A DNA stretch of 64,000 bases from Chthonomonas sp. UBA2362 (GCA_002344135.1 DDTO01000002.1:670794-734793); one strand, 5' to 3'; positions 7,618 through 18,324 are shown, counted from the stretch's first letter. Numbers and translations are program-made. The notes: a model not told the origin generated them from the letters alone.

Positions 7618-9861
7618 CTAGGCCATCGCCGATGGGATGGCCCGTTCGTAGGTAGCCCGTGCCTGAGCGAGGGTAACACCGATCGGCTTCTCATCTCCGA
7701 ACCCGATCAAGAGGGCATCCTCGCCCTGTAGGGAATGGCCAATCGCGGCGAAGCGCAGTCCGGCGCCCTCGGCGGCGGACTGCACTCGTGAAAGCGCTGC
7801 CTCGGCAAACGCCACGACGACCTCGCCGGGTCGCTCGCCGAAGAGCAAAGCGTCGACACGGTTCGTGCCCAGGCAGAGGGGAAGGGTCACGCTTAATCCG
7901 ACCCCTCCAGCCATTGCCATTTCCGCAAGAGCGACCGCCAAGCCGCCCTCACTGGAATCGTGCGCTGCGAGAATCGCGCCCTCTGCCGCCAGTTCCACGA
8001 GCACTCGGCAGAGCGCTCGCTCGCCCGAGAGGTCCGGAGGAACGGGTAGCCCGTCTTCGATGCCGTGAACTCGTGACAGATATTCGCTCGCCCCGAGGCC
8101 ACCCGCGGGGACGCTGGGCAGGTCGATCCAGATCAGCCCGAGCTGGGCGCCTGGCGGGGGCGCCATGCCGACTCGCCGGTCGGCATGCTCGAGAATCCCA
8201 AGCATTCCGATCAACGGCGTGGGCAAGATCGCGCCGTTGTCGCTTTCGTTGTAGAACGAGACGTTGCCGCTTACGACCGGCGTGCCGAGCGCTTCGCAGG
8301 CTTCTGCTATCCCACGCACGCAACCCTCGAATTGCCAATAGACTTCGGGGTCGCGTGGGCTGCCGAAGTTCAGCCCGTCGGTGACGGCCGTCGGCATCGC
8401 TCCGGTGCAGGCCACGTTTCGGGCAGCTTCCGCGACCGCCAACTGGCCGCCGGCGACCGGGTCGAAGTAAACCGCTCGGGCGTTGCCATCCACTTTCAAC
8501 GCAATCCCCTTGGTCGTCCCCCTCGGGGCGAGAACCGCAGCGTCTCCATAACCAGGGAGGAGGGTCGTTTGAGTCTGCACCGATTGGTCGTACTGCTCAT
8601 AGACCCACCGCTTCGAGGCAATCGTCGGGGAGGCCAATAGAGCGAGCAGAGCCTCGGCCGGATCGACCTCGGGCAGGCTGCTCGGATCGAACCGGCGGGC
8701 TCGCTCGTGATACGCGGGGACGGCAGGCTGGGTCGTATAGGTCGGGCACTCGTCGGCGAGGTGCCCGGCGACGACTTCGGCTTCGAGGCGACCTTCTCGA
8801 AACACGCGAACCGACGGTCCCTCCGTTACCCGACCGATTACGACGGCGTGCAGGCCCCACTTCTCGAAGACCTCGACGACATCCCGCTCGCGGCCGCGTT
8901 GGGCCACGCAAAGCATCCGCTCTTGACTCTCGCTGAGCATCATGTCGTGCGCGCTCATCCCCGGCTCGCGTGTGGGGACGCGATCGAGATCGATGTCCAT
9001 CCCGACGCCGCCCTTGGCCGACATCTCGATCGTGCTGCAAGTGAGCCCGGCCGCACCCATGTCTTGAATCGCGACGATCGCGCCGGTCTCCAGAGCTTCC
9101 AAGGTGGCTTCGATGAGGAGCTTCTCGGCGAAGGGATCGCCGATCTGCACGTTGGGCCGCTTGGCCTCGCTCTCCTCGTCGAGGACGTCGCTGGCAAAGG
9201 TGGCGCCGTGGATGCCGTCCTTGCCAGTCGCCGAGCCGAGATAGAGCACCGGGTTCCCTACACCCTCGGCGGCGGCCGTGGCGACTCTATGGGAGCGCAC
9301 GATTCCGACGCACATCGCGTTTACCAGCGGGTTGCCCTCGTACCGTCGATGAAAGGCGACCTCTCCGGCAACCGTCGGCACACCGACACAGTTGCCATAG
9401 CCCCCGATGCCCGCCACGACGTGCTCGAACAGATAGCGGCTCCGCTCCGCGGAAGGTTCGTCGATCGGCCCGAAGCGCAGGGAATTGAGGCAGGCGATCG
9501 GACGAGCCCCCATCGTGAAGATGTCCCGAATGATGCCGCCGACCCCGGTGGCGGCTCCCTGATACGGCTCGACTGCGCTGGGGTGGTTGTGCGATTCGAT
9601 CTTCATTGCCACGGCGAGTCCGTACCCGAGGTCCACCAGGCCGGCGTTCTCGAGTCCTTGGCCTTCGAGGGCTTCGCGGTACCGCTTGAAGTACGAGAGC
9701 ACGGGGCGCGAATACTTGTAGCCGCAGTGCTCGCTCCACATAACGGCGAACATCCCGAGCTCGGTGAGATTCGGGGTCCGCCCCATCAGTTCACAGATGC
9801 GCGCGTATTCCGAGTCTTCGAGACCCATCGACCGGTAGACCTCGGGGGCGAGCACGTTCAT
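7618..9861 (-). CDS. purL: Phosphoribosylformylglycinamidine synthase subunit II
   Basis: Fourth step of purine synthesis: converts FGAR to FGAM using ATP and ammonia delivered from PurQ. At 747 aa this is the short PurL that works with separate PurQ and PurS; neither is in the window. Hallmarks are the N-terminal MWSEHCGYKYSRP, KIESHNHPSAVEPYQGAATG (substrate/ATP site), IQDMGAAGLTCS and the second-half SEGGLAVALAEMA. It stands alone, diverging from a lipoprotein gene, and ends 17 nt from the stop of the convergent small exported protein. Confidence 0.97.
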   Translation of the reverse strand: MNVLAPEVYRSMGLEDSEYARICELMGRTPNLTELGMFAVMWSEHCGYKYSRPVLSYFKRYREALEGQGLENAGLVDLGYGLAVAMKIESHNHPSAVEPYQGAATGVGGIIRDIFTMGARPIACLNSLRFGPIDEPSAERSRYLFEHVVAGIGGYGNCVGVPTVAGEVAFHRRYEGNPLVNAMCVGIVRSHRVATAAAEGVGNPVLYLGSATGKDGIHGATFASDVLDEESEAKRPNVQIGDPFAEKLLIEATLEALETGAIVAIQDMGAAGLTCSTIEMSAKGGVGMDIDLDRVPTREPGMSAHDMMLSESQERMLCVAQRGRERDVVEVFEKWGLHAVVIGRVTEGPSVRVFREGRLEAEVVAGHLADECPTYTTQPAVPAYHERARRFDPSSLPEVDPAEALLALLASPTIASKRWVYEQYDQSVQTQTTLLPGYGDAAVLAPRGTTKGIALKVDGNARAVYFDPVAGGQLAVAEAARNVACTGAMPTAVTDGLNFGSPRDPEVYWQFEGCVRGIAEACEALGTPVVSGNVSFYNESDNGAILPTPLIGMLGILEHADRRVGMAPPPGAQLGLIWIDLPSVPAGGLGASEYLSRVHGIEDGLPVPPDLSGERALCRVLVELAAEGAILAAHDSSEGGLAVALAEMAMAGGVGLSVTLPLCLGTNRVDALLFGERPGEVVVAFAEAALSRVQSAAEGAGLRFAAIGHSLQGEDALLIGFGDEKPIGVTLAQARATYERAIPSAMA

Positions 9862-9904
9862 AAGGGAATTATGAACTCCGATAGCGGCGTCATACTGATC
9901 AGCG

Positions 9905-10327
9905 GTGGATCGACGACTCCTGCCTCCGATCGCCCTGTTGTTCGCCCTCGCCGGGTGCGGGCCTAGCTACGACTGGACGGGTCAGTGGGTCGGCAACCGC
10001 AACCTACAGACGAAGCCCGGTGACAACCCGGCCATCGCCTACACGATCGGTAAGGTTGACCTCACGATCCAGCCGAGCGGCCGCTTCACCCTCATCGAGG
10101 GGGGAGTGCCCAAGACAGGCATCGCGACTTTCCGTGGACGGCGGGCTGAACTCCGAATCGAGACGTATATGGATCGGCCGATCGCTCGCCTCGGCAGTGG
10201 GGCGGAGGAGATGAACAAGCCTGTCGTCTTGGAAGCCAAAGACGACGGCACGATCACGCTCATCGATCCGACCGGATTCGACCCGGCGCCGATCATCCTG
10301 ACGCGCAAGTGGGAGACGCAACGATAG
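9905..10327 (+). CDS. Putative lipoprotein of unknown function
   Basis: 140-aa protein starting at GTG 9905. A short signal peptide ends in the lipobox LAGC (Cys at about residue 18), so it should be lipid-anchored. The rest is a compact beta-rich domain with alternating strands (GKVDLTIQPSGRFTLIEGG, GIATFRGRRAELRIE), reminiscent of lipocalin/META-like small domains, but no family can be named. The start codon lacks a convincing ribosome-binding site. It is divergent from purL with a 43-nt gap. Confidence 0.65.
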   Translation: MDRRLLPPIALLFALAGCGPSYDWTGQWVGNRNLQTKPGDNPAIAYTIGKVDLTIQPSGRFTLIEGGVPKTGIATFRGRRAELRIETYMDRPIARLGSGAEEMNKPVVLEAKDDGTITLIDPTGFDPAPIILTRKWETQR

Positions 10328-10479
10328 GGTCATTGTGTTTTCGTGGGCGACGAGCACTGCTTCGCCCTGTACGCCGCGCCCCTACCCACGGAGGCGGGCC
10401 GTCTTCCCGCCGCAGGAACCATCGGCGAGCTACCTCATGGTGTCCGTCTTTCCGACGATCGGGTAATGTCGGACCCAGA

Positions 10480-10555
10480 GCGGCCGTAGCTCAGTGGATA
10501 GAGCGCTTCCCTCCGGAGGAAGAAGTCGGAGGTTCGAGTCCTCTCGGCCGCGCCA
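10480..10555 (+). tRNA. tRNA-Arg (anticodon CCG)
   Basis: A full cloverleaf is visible. The acceptor GCGGCCG pairs with CGGCCGC, the D arm is GCTC...GAGC, the anticodon stem CTTCC/GGAAG encloses CTCCGGA (anticodon CCG at 10513-10515), and the T arm is GGAGG-TTCGAGT-CCTCT. Discriminator G and an encoded CCA follow. It reads CGG arginine codons. Confidence 0.97.
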
Positions 10556-10650
10556 TCTCAGACCTTACCGCCGACGCCTTTCCTGGCCAGGCGCGCCTTT
10601 GGGGAGCCGATGCTCGATCCGACCGACCCGACCCCTCCGACAGATCCGTT

Positions 10651-11955
10651 CTAACGGCCGTAGAACCTGAGGTTCGTGACGAGCCCCACCACATCGACAG
10701 CGAGCCAGATCGCCATCGCGATCCAAATCACGGGCCGCCAATTTTTCAGCCGGTCGGCGCCGAGAGCGAGCAGGAGGGCCATCGCGGCCAAGGCGGGATA
10801 CAGTAGCCGCCCTTGCGCCTGGGTGTAGGTGAGGTTGTACCAAGTCAGTCCCGCAGCGGCGAACGCGACCGCCGAGAGCAAGACGAGGGTGATGATCCGG
10901 CGCCCCCGATCGAACAGGCCGGTCAAGGCCAAGAGGCCGAGCAGAATCGACAGGAACCAGTGGGCCGCGATCGAAACCGTGGGTACTGCCACGTTCATCC
11001 AGCCGAAGTGAGCAACGAAACTGCGTGCGGTGATGCTGGGGAAAGTCCTGACGAAGTATCGGTCGGTGATCGGCTTCGGGTCCACGAGTTGGGGCAGCGT
11101 CGCGCGCTCCATCCCGTTGCCGAGAGCGTCACCGTATACGATCTGCTGGCGCAGAAACAGCGGGCCTGCGACGATGAGAACGGGCAACAGGACCGCCGAC
11201 CACCGCAACACCACGCTCTTCCAATACCCGCCCTGGCCGGGTGACGCCAACGCGGCAAGAAGTCCCACCGGGACGAGAACGAGATTAGATTTCTTGGCCC
11301 AGATCGCGAGACCCGTCGCGAAGCCGAGGGCGATCCACCGCTTGGGTTCCGGTTTCTCGATTGCCCGTATGAGCATCCAGGTGACGAGTGCGGCCGTCGC
11401 CGTCATAAGGGAATCGTTCGAGACCGCCGCAGACACGAACTGGAACTGGGGAATACCCGCCACGAAGGCTGGCGCGAGCATCCAAGGGCCCTCCGGCAAC
11501 ACCTGCCGCGCAGCGAGGCCGACAAAGAGCACTGTCAGTGCGCCGAAGAAGACGCCGAGCAACCGCAGAACGCGAAACGAGCCGAGATCCCCGTTCGCAG
11601 GCCGCGATTGGAACCGCGGGACGTCGCCGCGACCTCCTCCATAGGCGATGAAAGCGGAATTCGGCTCGAACCCCGGATCGACCCGACCATCGCCATCGAC
11701 GAGGCGGATCAAGGCGGCAGCCGTCAGGTAGTAGAGCGGAAAGTGGTGTCCCTGATCGACATGCCGAGCGGGGTCGGTCTGTACGGGCAGTTCCCGGTGT
11801 TCGGCGAGGTAATTGGCATAGGCGAGGTGCCAGTGCTCGTCGGGCGCCTCGCCCGGCGGATTGGTGAAGGCATACGCGGCAGCGAAGGCCATGAACCAGG
11901 CCATGCATGCCCAGAGCCATCCCAGGCCCGCCCTCGTCGTTTCCTTGCCCTTCAC
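10651..11955 (-). CDS. Polytopic membrane protein, DUF2142/GT39-like
   Basis: Integral membrane protein with about ten predicted hydrophobic helices. After the first helix comes NPPGEAPDEHWHLAYANYL, the acidic E-x-P-D-E...H loop seen in DUF2142 and related GT-C glycosyltransferases that use polyprenyl-phosphate sugars at the outer face of the membrane. The reading frame extends to 12081, overlapping the next gene. I prefer the GTG at 11955 (about 434 aa) because it removes a 42-residue unstructured leader and the overlap. A role in glycosylating an envelope polymer is inferred from fold only. Confidence 0.7.
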   Translation of the reverse strand: MKGKETTRAGLGWLWACMAWFMAFAAAYAFTNPPGEAPDEHWHLAYANYLAEHRELPVQTDPARHVDQGHHFPLYYLTAAALIRLVDGDGRVDPGFEPNSAFIAYGGGRGDVPRFQSRPANGDLGSFRVLRLLGVFFGALTVLFVGLAARQVLPEGPWMLAPAFVAGIPQFQFVSAAVSNDSLMTATAALVTWMLIRAIEKPEPKRWIALGFATGLAIWAKKSNLVLVPVGLLAALASPGQGGYWKSVVLRWSAVLLPVLIVAGPLFLRQQIVYGDALGNGMERATLPQLVDPKPITDRYFVRTFPSITARSFVAHFGWMNVAVPTVSIAAHWFLSILLGLLALTGLFDRGRRIITLVLLSAVAFAAAGLTWYNLTYTQAQGRLLYPALAAMALLLALGADRLKNWRPVIWIAMAIWLAVDVVGLVTNLRFYGR

Positions 11956-12021
11956 GGCCGGCAGTTTAGCCCGCTCCCGACAACTCCGAACAACCGCCTC
12001 GCCGCAGGGGTAACTTAGGGC

Positions 12022-15000
12022 ATGCCCCTGACCACACTCTGCGTGGTAGCCCTCGCCACGCTCGCTCAACCCGCCATCCAAGCGACGCCTCTCGTCGGCG
12101 CCCGCTCTCTCGCCTTGAGTCCCGACGGCAAGCGACTCGCCTTCTCATACCAGGGCGACGTTTGGGTCGCCCCGAGCCAGGGGGGCCGCGCCGTCCCAGT
12201 GACGAACCACGTGGAGATGGACGACAATCCCGTCTGGTCGCCCGACGGCCTCTGGATCGCCTTTAGCTCGAACCGGAATGGCAACAACGACATCTATGTC
12301 GTTCCCGCCGACGGCGGGCCGACGCAGCGGCTCACTTGGCACTCGGGCAGCGAAACTCCGGGCGACTGGACCGCCGACGGCAAGGCAATCCTCTTCAATG
12401 CGCTCCGAGATGGCGTCGATAACGGCATCTTCGCTGTCGACGCCCAGACGACGAAGACTCGCTTGATCCTCGTGGACAAAGTCGCTCTGCGGAGACCTCA
12501 GGCCGCACCCGATGGCAAGAACTTCCTGTACCAGCGGTTCGATTTCAATCCGTATCGGCCCCGATACACCGGGTCAGCGGCTTCACAAATCTGGCTTTTC
12601 GATTCGAGCAGCAACAAGCGGACTCTGATCGCCAAGAACGGGATGCAACACCTATGGACCCGACTCGGCCCGGGCGGCAAGATCTACACCGTGACGGCGA
12701 CCGAAATGACACCGAGCAGCCGGTGGCTGAACAAGCCGATGGAGAAGTATGTGGACAGCCCAGCCCGAACGCCGAACGTGTACGAAATGGGCATGGACGG
12801 TCGAGCGAGGCGGATAACCGACTTCGTCGGAGGCAGCGTTCGTTACCTTACGGTCGCGCAGAAAGGCGGACTCCTCGCCTTCGAGCACGACGGCGCGGTC
12901 TACACGATGGCGACTGGCGAGAAGCCGAAGAAGATCGACCTCATCGCCAGCTTGGACGACAAGACGACCTTCGAGCAGCGGGAGGTCGTCACGAGTGGCG
13001 CGGCAGAGGTCGCGCTGGCACCGAAGGGAGATTCGATCGTCTTCAGCATCTCCAACGACCTCTGGTCGGTGCCGGTGAAGAAAGGCAAGGGCCCGAACGC
13101 GGATGACGCGCGGCGGCTGACGACCTGGGAGGGGCTCGATGGCGCGCCGCTTTGGAATCCGGACGGCAAGACGGTCTACTTCCTCTCCGATCGCGAAGGG
13201 AACCAGCGACTGTACTCGATGAACATCGAGACTCTCGAGACCAAGCGAATGACCGACTTTGCGGAGGATGTGTTCGGAGTTCGCATCACCGTCGACGGCA
13301 AGTCTCTCTCGTTCTGGCGATCGGGACTTGCGGGCGGTCTTTATACGGTCCCGCTTTCGGGTGGCCAGCCGACCAAGGTGTTCGATCGACCCGGCGAGAA
13401 TCAGACGGGCGCCGACGTCGACTACTCATGGTCCCCCGACATGCGATATGTCGCCTACCCGGAAGTCCTTGGTCGAAGTGGGTACTACCCGTGGGAGTCG
13501 GGGACGAACATCTGGGTTTACGACACCCAAAGCAAGAAGCACACCAACGTCACCAACATCAACACGGGCCACGATCAGCCCCGATTTAGTCCCGACGGCC
13601 GCTACCTCTTCTTCCGGCGTGACGGTGCTGGGCTTTGGGCACTTCCTCTGAGCCAAGAGGACGCTCGCGAGACCGAACTGGAACTCAAGTACGAGAAGCC
13701 GAAGGAGACGCCGAAGGTCGAGATCGACTTCGAAGATATCGACCTGCGCGCGCGCCGAATCATTACGCAGTCGCCCGCAGGCTCCCTGAGGATCGACCCC
13801 AGCAACGGCGAGATCTACTTCCAGAGCGAGGGAGACATCTGGAAAGCCGACTATAACGGCGAGAACCTTCGCCGAATCACGAGCGGCGGTGGCATCCCCG
13901 GATTCGAGTTCAGCCAGGACGGCAACTCTTTGGCTTTCGTCCGCAATGGAAGTCTGAACGTGCTCAACCTGCGCGCCCCGAACTTCCCGATCGCGACGAC
14001 CACCTTCCGGGCGGAGTGGGTTTCCGATCTTCGACTCGTGCGCAAGGCTGCATTCAATCAGTTTTGGCGGGCTTATGCGACCAGCTTCTACGACCCGAAT
14101 ATGCATGGGCGAGACTGGGTAAAGACCAAGGCGCGCTACGAGCCGCTGCTCTCGTCGATCGGCCATCGAAACGAGATGGCGATCGTTCTAAACCAAATGG
14201 TTGGCGAGCTCGAGTCCTCGCACAGCGAGGTTGGCCCCGGTTCCGGAAACCCGAGCAGCGCGACGAGCGCGCATCCCGGGTTTTCGTTCGACTACGGCTA
14301 CGCCGGTCCGGGAGTCCGCATCAAGGAAGTACCTCGCCGGGCGCCGGGCAGCTACCCTAAGACGCGCCTGACCGCCGGTGAGTACGTGATGGCGATCAAC
14401 GGCAAGCCAGTGTCGCTCGATGAAGGGCTCTGGAAAGACGTGCTGAACGATCAGGTTGGACGCGACCTTACCCTCTTGGTTAACAAGACGCCGACCAAGG
14501 ATGGGGCTCGCGAGGTCAAGTACCGCGCACTCAGCTCGGGCGAGTGGTCGCAGATCATCTACCTGAACCGGATCGACGCGCGGCGCAAGTATGTCGAAGA
14601 GAAGTCCGGCGGTCGCCTGACTTATGTGCACATTGCCGGCATGGGTGGTGGCAATTTCGAGACCTTTATGCGCCAGTTCTGGCAGTTCGTTCAGGGAAAG
14701 AAGGGAGCGATCATCGACGTGCGTGACAACGGCGGAGGGAACATCAGCGACCGCCTTATCGACATCGTCGAGCGCATGCCGCATAGCTACTATCAGGATC
14801 GAGATCGCGAGCCCCTCATGGCTCCTGGTCAAACTTGGAGCCTACCGACCGTCGTCATGCTCGCCGAATCGAGCTTTAGCAACGCGGAGATGTTTCCCTA
14901 TGCGATGAAGCAGCGACGGCTCGCCACCCTCGTCGGCATGCCCACTCCCGGCTACGTCATCTGGACGACGGGGTTCGTGCTCGTCGACGGGACGGTCTGT

Positions 15001-15162
15001 AGGATGCCGGGCGCAGGAGTCTTCCGATTGGATGGTTCGCCCCTGGAGAATCTGGGCCAGCAGCCTGACATCAAGATCGACTGGCCGGCGGAGGACTACC
15101 TGGCTGGCAAGGATCCGCAACTCGACAAGGCGATCGAAGTGCTGCTCGACAAGATCAAGTAA
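12022..15162 (+). CDS. Tricorn-type protease (copy 1)
   Basis: 1046-aa exported enzyme of the tricorn/S41 family: signal peptide (1-~15), beta-propeller repeats built from WD40-like/PD40 units (SPDGK, NPDGKTVYFLSDREG) over about 20-640, a C1-like region, a PDZ domain (about 750-830) and the S41 core. Catalytic residues by comparison with archaeal tricorn are H695 (NMHGRDW) and nucleophile S953 (SFSNAE). Tricorn enzymes trim oligopeptides; here the signal peptide places it outside the cytoplasm. It is followed without a gap by a paralogue, so the two are co-translated. Confidence 0.92.
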   Translation: MPLTTLCVVALATLAQPAIQATPLVGARSLALSPDGKRLAFSYQGDVWVAPSQGGRAVPVTNHVEMDDNPVWSPDGLWIAFSSNRNGNNDIYVVPADGGPTQRLTWHSGSETPGDWTADGKAILFNALRDGVDNGIFAVDAQTTKTRLILVDKVALRRPQAAPDGKNFLYQRFDFNPYRPRYTGSAASQIWLFDSSSNKRTLIAKNGMQHLWTRLGPGGKIYTVTATEMTPSSRWLNKPMEKYVDSPARTPNVYEMGMDGRARRITDFVGGSVRYLTVAQKGGLLAFEHDGAVYTMATGEKPKKIDLIASLDDKTTFEQREVVTSGAAEVALAPKGDSIVFSISNDLWSVPVKKGKGPNADDARRLTTWEGLDGAPLWNPDGKTVYFLSDREGNQRLYSMNIETLETKRMTDFAEDVFGVRITVDGKSLSFWRSGLAGGLYTVPLSGGQPTKVFDRPGENQTGADVDYSWSPDMRYVAYPEVLGRSGYYPWESGTNIWVYDTQSKKHTNVTNINTGHDQPRFSPDGRYLFFRRDGAGLWALPLSQEDARETELELKYEKPKETPKVEIDFEDIDLRARRIITQSPAGSLRIDPSNGEIYFQSEGDIWKADYNGENLRRITSGGGIPGFEFSQDGNSLAFVRNGSLNVLNLRAPNFPIATTTFRAEWVSDLRLVRKAAFNQFWRAYATSFYDPNMHGRDWVKTKARYEPLLSSIGHRNEMAIVLNQMVGELESSHSEVGPGSGNPSSATSAHPGFSFDYGYAGPGVRIKEVPRRAPGSYPKTRLTAGEYVMAINGKPVSLDEGLWKDVLNDQVGRDLTLLVNKTPTKDGAREVKYRALSSGEWSQIIYLNRIDARRKYVEEKSGGRLTYVHIAGMGGGNFETFMRQFWQFVQGKKGAIIDVRDNGGGNISDRLIDIVERMPHSYYQDRDREPLMAPGQTWSLPTVVMLAESSFSNAEMFPYAMKQRRLATLVGMPTPGYVIWTTGFVLVDGTVCRMPGAGVFRLDGSPLENLGQQPDIKIDWPAEDYLAGKDPQLDKAIEVLLDKIK

Positions 15163-18100
15163 ATGCTGACCGCGGTACTCGTAACGGCTCTCGCTCAGTC
15201 GGACGCCTTCATGCGCTTTCCGGCGATTTCGGGAGACAAGATCGCCTTCATGCGCGAGGGCGACCTTTGGCTTGGCGACATGCGGAGCGGTCGTGCAGAA
15301 CGACTGACCCGCCACGAGGGCCGTGAGACGATGCCGCGGTTTTCTCCCGACGGCAAGACCATCGCCTTCAGCGGCGAGTACGACGGGACACGCGAAGTTT
15401 ACGTCATGCCTGTCACAGGAGGGGCTCCGCGGCGGCTCACCTACATGGCGGACAACGCCGAGCCACTCGATTGGTCGCCAGACGGGAAGGAGATCCTCTT
15501 TCGCGCTCGTGGATACCCGGTGTCATGGCGACTGCTCAGCGTTCCCTTCGAAGGCGGTTTCCCGCAGAGGCTCCCCATCGAGTTCGCCTCCCACGCGTGT
15601 TTCGCCGGTCCAGGCAAGGTCGCCTTTACGCGATTTCAGCGCTCGGAGATGGCGTGGTTTGCCTACGATGGCGGGAGGGTGAATCAGATCTGGATCGCCG
15701 ACCCAGTAATGGAGGCGCCTAGATTCCGTGTTCACGCCGCCGAACGGAATGGCTCGTGCGAGTATCCGGCCTTCGCCGAGGGGTCGCTTTGGTATGCGGG
15801 AGACAGCGGCGGCCAGTACCGTCTTGTTCGGTCCGCGGGCGCGGGCGGCCCAGGTGTCACGGCCGGCCTCAAGCCATCTCTAGGCGAAATCCGCAATCTC
15901 ACATCGGATGGGCGTAGGCTGGTCTACGAACGCGGCGATCGATTGGAAGTCTTTGATCCCAAATCGGGAGTAGCAAAGCCGATCGCATTCGAAATGGGGT
16001 CGGACCTGATCCACGCCCGAACCTACCGCGTTCCCGTCGAGCGTACCGTCCAGGGAGCGACGATCGGGCCAACCGGCAAGCGGGTGCTGGTGGAGGCCCG
16101 TGGGCAGGTTGCGTCGATTCCGGCCGGCGAGGGCGAGGCAAGGGTCCTCTTGGCCAAACCGGGAGTCCGCTACCGAATGGCCGCTCTTTCGCCGGACGGC
16201 AAGAGAGTGGCCTACGTCGACGACTCGCGCGGCGAAGAACAGGTCTTCGTGGCGGAGTCCGATGCGTCGAACCCCAAGCAACTCACCAAAGACGAACGAC
16301 GCCAACTTCGCAGCCTCACCTGGTCGACGAAAGGCACCTGGTTGGTGGTCGGCGACAGCGAAGGCAGACTTCGCCTCATCGACGCGAGTTCGGGCGGCGA
16401 GCAATTGCTCACCGACGGGGCCGATCCTTGGACTCCGAGCAGAGTCGCCTTCTCGCCCGATGAAAAGTGGCTCGTCTTCGACGTTCAGAACCCGATCACG
16501 TGGGCCTACACGATCGCCTTGTACGATATCGAGGCAAAGAAGCTCCATCTGCTCGGAGACCGCTTGACGAGCGATTTCTCGGCAGCATTCAGCCCGGAAG
16601 GCAAGTACCTTGCTTTTCTCTCACGGCGGAACTTCGCACCCGTCTCCGATGAAGCCGCGAGCGGTCTGGGCCTGCAAAACACGGTCGAAGTGTTTCTGCT
16701 CACCTTGCGAAAGGAGTTGCCGTCTCCACTCGCGCCGAAGAGCGAAGAGGACCTTCCACCGATTTCCGTCGAGCCGCCCAAACCGACGCCGTTCAGGATC
16801 GACTCCGATGGCCTGTATCGCAGACTCATCCAGCTGCCGGCCCCTCCGCGGAACTACTCTCGCCTCTCCTTCGCAGGGGGGCGCCTCTTGTTGCAGTACG
16901 CAGAGGACGGCCGCCAGCGGCTCGCCTACTACGACTTGTCAGACAAATCACAAGGCGCGGTGGCCGACGGTTTCGTCTCGTTCGAAGTAGCCCCGAACGG
17001 CAAGCGGCTGCTCCTCTTTGCGCCTACCACGATCCGGGTCGTGGACGCGAACGCGACGAACATTCCTGCCGGCGGGAACGTGGCGTTCGGGGGCCTTCAG
17101 CTGGTGATCGACCCGGTCGCCGAGTGGCGACAGATGTTCTGGGACGCCTGGAGACTTCACCGGGATTACTTCTACGTCCGGAACCTCCATGGAGCGAATT
17201 GGCCGGAAATCGGGCGAAGATACGCGGCGATGCTTCCCTCGGTGCGCTCGCGCGACGAACTGGATCAGCTGATTCGATGGATGCAGGCCGAACTCGCCTG
17301 CTCGCACGCTTATCTGAACACCGGCGATACCCAGAGTCTCTTCCGGGCTAACCCGCCCTCCTTTCTCGGCATCGACGTCGAGCTCGACCCGAGCGGGTTT
17401 TTCAAGATCACGACGATCTTCGAAGCCGACGGCTTCGATCCGGATCGATCGCCCCTCGCCCAACCCGGAATGAACGTGTCGGTGGGAGACTATCTGATCG
17501 AGGTTGCTGGCGTGCCGGCCAAGCCGGGGACCGACTTCCTCGCCGGACTCGTCGGCAGGACCGGTCAGACCGTCTCGGTCAAGGTGAATTCGAACCCGAC
17601 TGCCGTGGGCGCGAGGACCCTCTTCGTCCGGCCGATCGCCAGCGAGCGAGACTTACGCTACAAGGAGTGGCTAAGAAGGAACCGAGAGACCGTGGCAAAG
17701 GCGTCAGGAGGTCGGATCGGGTACCTCCACCTGGCCAACATGTCGAGCCAGGCGTTCGGCTCGTTCCTCCAGCAGTACTTGCCCCAGCGGGACAAGGAGG
17801 CCCTGATCGTCGACGTGCGGTTCAACAGCGGCGGCTTCGTGAGCGACCACATCTCGCGCATTCTGCAGCGAAAGGTCGTCGCTGTGTGGAATCAGCGGGC
17901 GTCCCCGGTGTGGACAAGGCAGGGCGACTCTTTCGCCGGTCCGATGGCGTGCCTGATCAACGAGTACTGCTTCTCGGACGGAGAGCTGTTCCCCGACGAA
18001 TTCCGGCAACTTCGCCTCGGACCCCTGATCGGACGCAAGACGAGCGGCGCAGAGGTCGGCTCCGATCCCGGCTGGCCTCTCGCCGACGGTGGAAGCGTGA

Positions 18101-18324
18101 GTGTGCCGAACTACGGCGCATGGCGCCCAAAGGAGGGCTGGATCATCGAGAAGGACGGCGTCCCCCCGGACATCGACGTGCCTTCCGACCCGAACGCCTT
18201 CGCGGAGGGGCGCGATCCTCAGATCGAGCGAGCGGTCGAGCATCTGCTCGAGACTTTGAAGCGCAACCCCGTTGTCCGCCCGTCGCCGCCACCCGATCCA
18301 GTCCGGGTCCGGGGAGGGGGCTGA
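15163..18324 (+). CDS. Tricorn-type protease (copy 2)
   Basis: 1053-aa paralogue of the preceding gene. Its ATG immediately follows the TAA of copy 1. It has the same plan: signal peptide (to about residue 11), PD40/WD-like propeller blades (FSPDGKTIAFSGEYDG, SPDGKEILF), PDZ (about 760-820) and S41 core. H676 (NLHGANW) and S938 (FSDGE) fill the catalytic positions. The two copies have clearly diverged, which suggests different substrate ranges or a hetero-assembly. The last ~20 residues (PSPPPDPVRVRGGG) are low-complexity, and their DNA supplies the ribosome-binding site of the next gene. Confidence 0.92.
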   Translation: MLTAVLVTALAQSDAFMRFPAISGDKIAFMREGDLWLGDMRSGRAERLTRHEGRETMPRFSPDGKTIAFSGEYDGTREVYVMPVTGGAPRRLTYMADNAEPLDWSPDGKEILFRARGYPVSWRLLSVPFEGGFPQRLPIEFASHACFAGPGKVAFTRFQRSEMAWFAYDGGRVNQIWIADPVMEAPRFRVHAAERNGSCEYPAFAEGSLWYAGDSGGQYRLVRSAGAGGPGVTAGLKPSLGEIRNLTSDGRRLVYERGDRLEVFDPKSGVAKPIAFEMGSDLIHARTYRVPVERTVQGATIGPTGKRVLVEARGQVASIPAGEGEARVLLAKPGVRYRMAALSPDGKRVAYVDDSRGEEQVFVAESDASNPKQLTKDERRQLRSLTWSTKGTWLVVGDSEGRLRLIDASSGGEQLLTDGADPWTPSRVAFSPDEKWLVFDVQNPITWAYTIALYDIEAKKLHLLGDRLTSDFSAAFSPEGKYLAFLSRRNFAPVSDEAASGLGLQNTVEVFLLTLRKELPSPLAPKSEEDLPPISVEPPKPTPFRIDSDGLYRRLIQLPAPPRNYSRLSFAGGRLLLQYAEDGRQRLAYYDLSDKSQGAVADGFVSFEVAPNGKRLLLFAPTTIRVVDANATNIPAGGNVAFGGLQLVIDPVAEWRQMFWDAWRLHRDYFYVRNLHGANWPEIGRRYAAMLPSVRSRDELDQLIRWMQAELACSHAYLNTGDTQSLFRANPPSFLGIDVELDPSGFFKITTIFEADGFDPDRSPLAQPGMNVSVGDYLIEVAGVPAKPGTDFLAGLVGRTGQTVSVKVNSNPTAVGARTLFVRPIASERDLRYKEWLRRNRETVAKASGGRIGYLHLANMSSQAFGSFLQQYLPQRDKEALIVDVRFNSGGFVSDHISRILQRKVVAVWNQRASPVWTRQGDSFAGPMACLINEYCFSDGELFPDEFRQLRLGPLIGRKTSGAEVGSDPGWPLADGGSVSVPNYGAWRPKEGWIIEKDGVPPDIDVPSDPNAFAEGRDPQIERAVEHLLETLKRNPVVRPSPPPDPVRVRGGG